A DNA stretch of 8,604 bases from DATHVI01 sp035461385 (lineage in GTDB: Bacteria > Actinomycetota > Thermoleophilia > Solirubrobacterales > 70-9). The notes under the pieces are model-generated. The model saw only the letters and a program-made list of their open reading frames with translations, did not search any database and was not told where the DNA came from. The stretch is taken from contig DATHVI010000021.1 in NCBI GenBank assembly GCA_035461385.1, positions 1-8,604 of the forward strand, in the 5' to 3' direction. Position numbers and translations under genes: made by a program. Of this stretch, positions 6,247 to 8,604 are shown piece by piece; position 1 is the stretch's first letter, and each line of letters opens with the position of its first letter.

Positions 6247-6278
6247 GCTGAGGAGATCTCGCCGCGGCCGCGGTCAGC
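6247..6278 (-). terminator. Terminator-like dyad after lutC
   Basis: Outer arms GCTGA (6247-6251) and TCAGC (6274-6278) enclose two self-complementary blocks, GAGATCTC (6253-6260) and CCGCGGCCGCGG (6262-6273), starting 15 bases past the lutC stop. The position suits the end of the lut transcript. There is no T-run, so at most it would be a GC-hairpin type or a pause site. Confidence 0.3.
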
Positions 6279-6293
6279 CCCGATCCCGGGCGC

Positions 6294-6941
6294 TCAACCG
6301 GCGACGACGACCTCGAGCCGGCGTGGCCCGTGGACGCCCTCGACCCGGTTGAGCTCGATGTCCGAGGTCGCCGAGGGGCCGGAGACGAACGTCAGCGGGC
6401 GGCGTCCTTCGCGAGCGCCGGCCTCGAGCGCCCGGATCGCCTCGGGCACCGTGCCGACGATCCGCTCGGCTTCGACGACGCAGACGTGGAGGTCGGGGAC
6501 GAGGGTGAGCGCGCGACGCCCCTGGTCGGGGCCGGAGTCGAGGACGAACGTCCCGGTCTCGGCGATCGCGAGCGCGCAGCCGGTGAGCGCGGCGTCGACT
6601 TGCTCGAGGTCCTGCGGGGAGCTGTCTGGCGAGTCCTCGACGAGCTCGAACACCCCGGGACGCCACGGGGCGGGTAGAGAGGGCGGGATTGCGATTCGAG
6701 TCGCGGCGTGCGTCTCGAGCGCCTCGACGACCGCATTCGCGATCCCGGTGCGGTCCGTGCGGCGGACCTTCGCTCGGTACTCGGCGACGCGAGCGGCGAA
6801 GAGGTCGGCGAGTGCGGCAGGTTCGAGGTCGCTTGAGACCTCGTAGGCGGGTGGCTCGTCGCCGCGGGTGGGCTCATCCGCGGACGCGTCGGCGAGCGCG
6901 GCGCGCACCCGGCCGAGGATCTCGTCCCGCGCCGCGCTCAT
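6294..6941 (-). CDS. lutC: LutC, LUD-domain subunit of L-lactate oxidation complex
   Basis: Third subunit of the LutABC complex, which oxidises L-lactate to pyruvate in the cytoplasm using iron-sulfur subunits. 215 residues, normal length. Residues 1-60 are helical and variable; the LUD domain follows, with GCALAIAETGTFVLDSG (121-137), LVPDLHVCVVEAERIV (147-162) and the family signature SGPSATSDIELNRVEGVHGP (187-206), which is thought to line the active site. No Fe-S motif is present, as expected of LutC. The ATG overlaps the lutB stop as ATGA, with a GAGGG seven bases upstream (6949-6953). A strong inverted repeat in the end of lutB stops two bases before that ribosome site, so accessibility of the lutC start may be structured. 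The last gene of the lut unit here; a terminator-like dyad follows. Confidence 0.95.
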   Translation of the reverse strand: MSAARDEILGRVRAALADASADEPTRGDEPPAYEVSSDLEPAALADLFAARVAEYRAKVRRTDRTGIANAVVEALETHAATRIAIPPSLPAPWRPGVFELVEDSPDSSPQDLEQVDAALTGCALAIAETGTFVLDSGPDQGRRALTLVPDLHVCVVEAERIVGTVPEAIRALEAGAREGRRPLTFVSGPSATSDIELNRVEGVHGPRRLEVVVAG

Positions 6942-8407
6942 CCCTGCGCCCTCGTCGAGTTAGCGACGGTATCCGCAGCTAACTCGCCACTCGCCTCGCG
7001 CTCGCGCCACCACTGGCGAAAGCTCTGCTTCGGGATCGCGCGCATGTCGCGGGCCCGCGTCCAGGCGGCGAGCGGACCCGGCAGGCGCTCGATCCGGCCG
7101 CGGCGCGCGAACGGCCACTGGCCGGCGCGGCCGAGGCGCTGCGCGGCCTCGTAGCGGCGGCGGCTCGCGAAGGTGCGCGCCAGCGCCCGCATCGCAAGCC
7201 GCTCGGGGTCGACCCGGCGCCTGCCCTTGCCACCGGGCCGCTCGCGGACAATCCGACCGCGCAGGTGGATGAGCAGCGACGGGATGTCGATCTTCACCGG
7301 GCAGACCTCGTAGCAGGCGCCGCAGAGGCTCGACGCCCAGGGGAGCGTCTCGCCGCCTTCGAGCCGCGCCAGCTGCGGGGTGAGGATCGCGCCGATCGGT
7401 CCCGGGTAGACCGAGCGGTAGGCGTGCCCGCCGGTGCGCTCGTAGACGGGGCAGACGTTGAGGCAGGCCGAGCAGCGGATGCAGTGCAGGGCGTCGCGGC
7501 CGATCGGGTCGGCGAGCGTCGCGGTGCGGCCGGCGTCGAGGAGGACGAGGTGGAACTCCTCGGGGCCGTCGCCGGGCGTCACCCCGGTCCAAAGCGACGT
7601 ATAGGGGTTCATCCGCTCGCCGGTCGACGAGCGCGGCAGGAGCTGGAGCATCACCTCGAGGTCGCGAAACCGCGGCAGCACCTTCTCGATCCCGGCGACG
7701 GTGACCAGCGCCCGCGGCAGCGTCGTGCACATCCGCCCGTTGCCCTCCGACTCGACCACGCACACGGCGCCGGTCTCGGCGACGGCGAAGTTCGCGCCGC
7801 TGACCGCGACTGGGACCGAGAGGAACTTTCGCCGCAGGTGAAGCCGGGCGGCCTCGGCGAGCTCGGCCGGCGCGTCGCCGAGGCGGTCGAGGCCGAGCTC
7901 GCGGCGGAAGATCTCCCGGATCTCGGCCCGGTTGCGGTGGATCGCGGGGACGAGGATGTGCGAAGGGTCGTCGTCGTCGAGCTGAACGATCAGCTCGGCG
8001 AGATCGGTCTCGGTCGCGGCGATCCCGCGCCGGGCGAGGCCCTCGTTGAGCTCGATCTCGTCGGTGGCGAGCGACTTCACCTTGATCACCTCGTCGCTGC
8101 CGTGCGAGCGGGCGACCCGGGCGACGACGTCGATCGCCTCCTCCCCCGTCCGCGCCCAGTGCACGGTCCCCCCCGCGCGCTCGACCGAGCGCTCGAGGGT
8201 CTCGAGGTGGGCGTCGAGGTGACGGACCGCCTCGCGCTTGATCCGCTCGCCGGCGTCGCGAAGCGCCTCCCAGTCGGAGCGCTCGGCGACCACCGCGGCC
8301 CGCCTGGCGCGGATCGTGTGCGTCGCGTTGCGCAGGTTGGCGCGGAGCTGCGGGTCGGCGAGCGCCTCGGCCGCGGCGCGCGGGAACGACGCCGGCTCGA
8401 AGGTCAT
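6938..8407 (-). CDS. lutB: LutB, iron-sulfur/LUD subunit of L-lactate oxidation complex
   Basis: Central electron-carrying subunit of LutABC (L-lactate to pyruvate), cytoplasmic. 489 residues from the chosen start, a normal family length. Residues 65-295 form the LUD domain (AETGAVCVVESEGNGRMCTT at 210-229; SSTGERMNPYTSLWTG at 260-275). The ferredoxin-like part carries CIRCSACLNVCP (Cys309, 312, 315, 319) and CGACYEVCPVKID (Cys362, 365, 369), separated by HAYRSVYPGPIGAILTP. Seven cluster cysteines are visible, the pattern I recall for this family. The end of the conserved body is PKQSFRQWWRER (459-470), followed by a poorly conserved tail that holds a perfect inverted repeat and a TTA codon. 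ATG at 8407 is preferred because GGAAGG lies seven bases upstream and typical LutB proteins begin just before the ALADPQLRANLRNAT stretch; an in-frame ATG at 8443 would add 12 residues. The stop overlaps the lutC start. Confidence 0.95.
   Translation of the reverse strand: MTFEPASFPRAAAEALADPQLRANLRNATHTIRARRAAVVAERSDWEALRDAGERIKREAVRHLDAHLETLERSVERAGGTVHWARTGEEAIDVVARVARSHGSDEVIKVKSLATDEIELNEGLARRGIAATETDLAELIVQLDDDDPSHILVPAIHRNRAEIREIFRRELGLDRLGDAPAELAEAARLHLRRKFLSVPVAVSGANFAVAETGAVCVVESEGNGRMCTTLPRALVTVAGIEKVLPRFRDLEVMLQLLPRSSTGERMNPYTSLWTGVTPGDGPEEFHLVLLDAGRTATLADPIGRDALHCIRCSACLNVCPVYERTGGHAYRSVYPGPIGAILTPQLARLEGGETLPWASSLCGACYEVCPVKIDIPSLLIHLRGRIVRERPGGKGRRRVDPERLAMRALARTFASRRRYEAAQRLGRAGQWPFARRGRIERLPGPLAAWTRARDMRAIPKQSFRQWWREREASGELAADTVANSTRAQG
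6949..6953 (-). promoter_or_regulatory. Shine-Dalgarno of lutC next to a hairpin
   Basis: GAGGG on the minus strand, seven bases before the lutC ATG at 6941. It begins two bases after the end of the 6956-6986 inverted repeat, so folding of that repeat should leave the site open, while a translating ribosome would unwind it. Confidence 0.6.
6956..6986 (-). promoter_or_regulatory. Intercistronic hairpin at the lutB-lutC junction
   Basis: Nine-base perfect arms CGAGTTAGC (6956-6964) and GCTAACTCG (6978-6986) surround 13 bases that contain an inner CGG-TAT-CCG stem (6967-6975), giving 9 + 3 pairs, a 2x2 internal loop and a triloop. It sits in the last codons of lutB and is noticeably richer in A/T than its surroundings. 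One arm supplies a leucine TTA codon. It may control or protect the lutB-lutC message, be a protein operator, or be a small inserted palindrome; the symmetry itself is certain, its role is inferred. Confidence 0.55.
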
Positions 8408-8414
8408 CGAAGCA

Positions 8415-8420
8415 CCTTCC
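8415..8420 (-). promoter_or_regulatory. Shine-Dalgarno that decides the lutB start
   Basis: GGAAGG on the minus strand, seven bases before the ATG at 8407. The alternative in-frame ATG at 8443 has no comparable site, which favours the 489-residue LutB. Confidence 0.6.
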
Positions 8421-8436
8421 GGCAGATGCTGCTCTC

Positions 8437-8452
8437 GCGACATGAATGTCGC
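8437..8452 (-). repeat. Inverted repeat in the lutA-lutB junction
   Basis: GCGACAT and ATGTCGC are perfect 7-base complements separated by two bases. As RNA it would be a 6-bp stem with a UUCA loop; as DNA it is a 16-bp dyad of the size bound by dimeric regulators. It lies in the 49-bp spacer between the lutA stop and the lutB ATG. Confidence 0.45.
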
Positions 8453-8456
8453 CCGC

Positions 8457-8604
8457 TCACGGACTCTCCTCTGTAGCGGCGAGGATCTCGGCGATGTGGA
8501 CGGCGTCGACGCCGGCACGGGCCCGCGACAGCCCGCCCCCGATCTGGAGCAGGCACGAGTTGTCGGCGGCGCAGACGACCTCGGCGCCGGACTCGACGAT
8601 CGCC
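8457..8604 (-). CDS. lutA: LutA, C-terminal end only (cysteine-rich CCG-domain subunit)
   Basis: The last 48 codons of a gene that continues beyond the right edge. The visible peptide contains CAADNSCLLQIGGGLSR, matching the final part of the second CCG (cysteine-rich) domain of LutA, followed by the usual DAVHIAEILA end. Such domains bind Fe-S or serve heterodisulfide-type electron transfer; in LutABC this subunit handles lactate-derived electrons. The order lutA-lutB-lutC, all on the minus strand, supports the call. The stop is TGA within GTGA, overlapping a small frame with its own ribosome site. The promoter and any LutR/LldR-type regulator would lie outside the window. Confidence 0.87.
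   Translation of the reverse strand, partial: AIVESGAEVVCAADNSCLLQIGGGLSRARAGVDAVHIAEILAATEESP

Larger units (their letters stand above)
6025..6293 (-). promoter_or_regulatory. lutC-tadA gap (269 bp), probable leader of the tad genes
   Basis: If tadA starts at 6024 this stretch holds no recognised gene. It is GC-rich with several dyads: GGCGCC-GACC-GGCGCC (6070-6085), a 6-1-6 perfect dyad GGGACCGGGTCCC (6097-6109) and the palindrome CCGCGGCCGCGG (6262-6273). I see no convincing -10/-35 pair. It must contain either the tad promoter or read-through from lutC. A minus-strand frame beginning with ATG at 6209 reads MVPPGVKVAKVTRREGGEL with almost pure G/C third positions before running out of phase with tadA; it may be a lost N-terminal piece or chance. 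Confidence 0.35.
8404..8460 (-). other. 18-codon bridging frame between lutA and lutB
   Basis: A GTG (8460-8458) overlaps the lutA stop as GTGA, is preceded by a good GAGGAG ribosome site (8466-8471, five bases from the GGAG to the GTG) and opens a frame reading MSGRHSCRESSICRKVLR; its TGA (8406-8404) overlaps the lutB ATG as ATGA. The peptide resembles nothing I know. It could be a real leader or coupling peptide, or an accident of overlapping start/stop sequences. Confidence 0.35.

Noticed and set aside
4339..6846. An 835-codon open frame on the plus strand opposite tadB, tadA and lutC
   Set aside because: It is antisense to three genes with clear catalytic motifs, is rich in Arg, Ala, Ser and Pro as expected of a GC-rich shadow frame, and shows no recognisable domain.
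6957..6985. The GTTAGC/GCTAAC dyad as an integron attC site
   Set aside because: attC cores need GTTRRRY and RYYYAAC; here the third R position is C, there is no cassette or integrase, and the element is within lutB.
7265..8476. A 403-codon open frame on the plus strand opposite lutB
   Set aside because: Composition (Arg, Gly, Asp, Val) matches the complement of LutB codons and it runs through the Fe-S coding region; no family resemblance.

Overview
The window is a very GC-rich, densely packed bacterial segment with strong G/C preference at third codon positions, several GTG starts and mostly overlapping genes. This, together with the gene families present, suggests a high-GC actinobacterium. 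A deep-branching soil lineage such as Thermoleophilia/Solirubrobacterales would fit, but that is inference from style and gene content, not proof. No rRNA, tRNA, CRISPR array, insertion sequence or prophage is visible.

Left block (1-3144, plus strand): three tightly overlapping genes. The first, cut by the left edge, is a large flavoprotein with a degenerate response-regulator receiver domain, a glutaredoxin-like middle domain and a thioredoxin-reductase-like FAD/NAD(P)H domain that lacks the CxxC redox pair. The second is a group I truncated hemoglobin. The third is a cytosolic PAS-domain class III adenylate cyclase. The stop of each upstream gene lies inside the next gene (10- and 11-bp overlaps), so they are almost certainly co-expressed. 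A plausible reading is a reductase that serves a heme globin, coupled to cAMP signalling: a gas or redox response module. This cassette is the most interesting gene grouping here.

Middle block (3178-6024, minus strand): tadA-tadB-tadC, the secretion ATPase and the two inner-membrane platform proteins of a Flp/Tad pilus or related secretion machine. It converges on the cyclase gene across only 33 bp. No pilin, pseudopilin, prepilin peptidase or secretin is in the window. The tadA start is uncertain, and about 270 bp of GC-rich DNA with several dyads separates it from the lut genes.

Right block (6294-8604, minus strand): lutA (C-terminus only), lutB and lutC, encoding the iron-sulfur L-lactate oxidation complex that feeds lactate carbon and electrons into central metabolism. 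Both lut junctions carry clear inverted repeats. The lutB-lutC one is a 9-bp perfect dyad with an inner 3-bp stem, contains a rare TTA codon and ends two bases before the lutC Shine-Dalgarno.

Two gene junctions (lutA-lutB and tadB-tadC) are each filled exactly by a tiny open frame whose start overlaps the upstream stop and whose stop overlaps the downstream start. This resembles a translational relay and deserves comparative checking.
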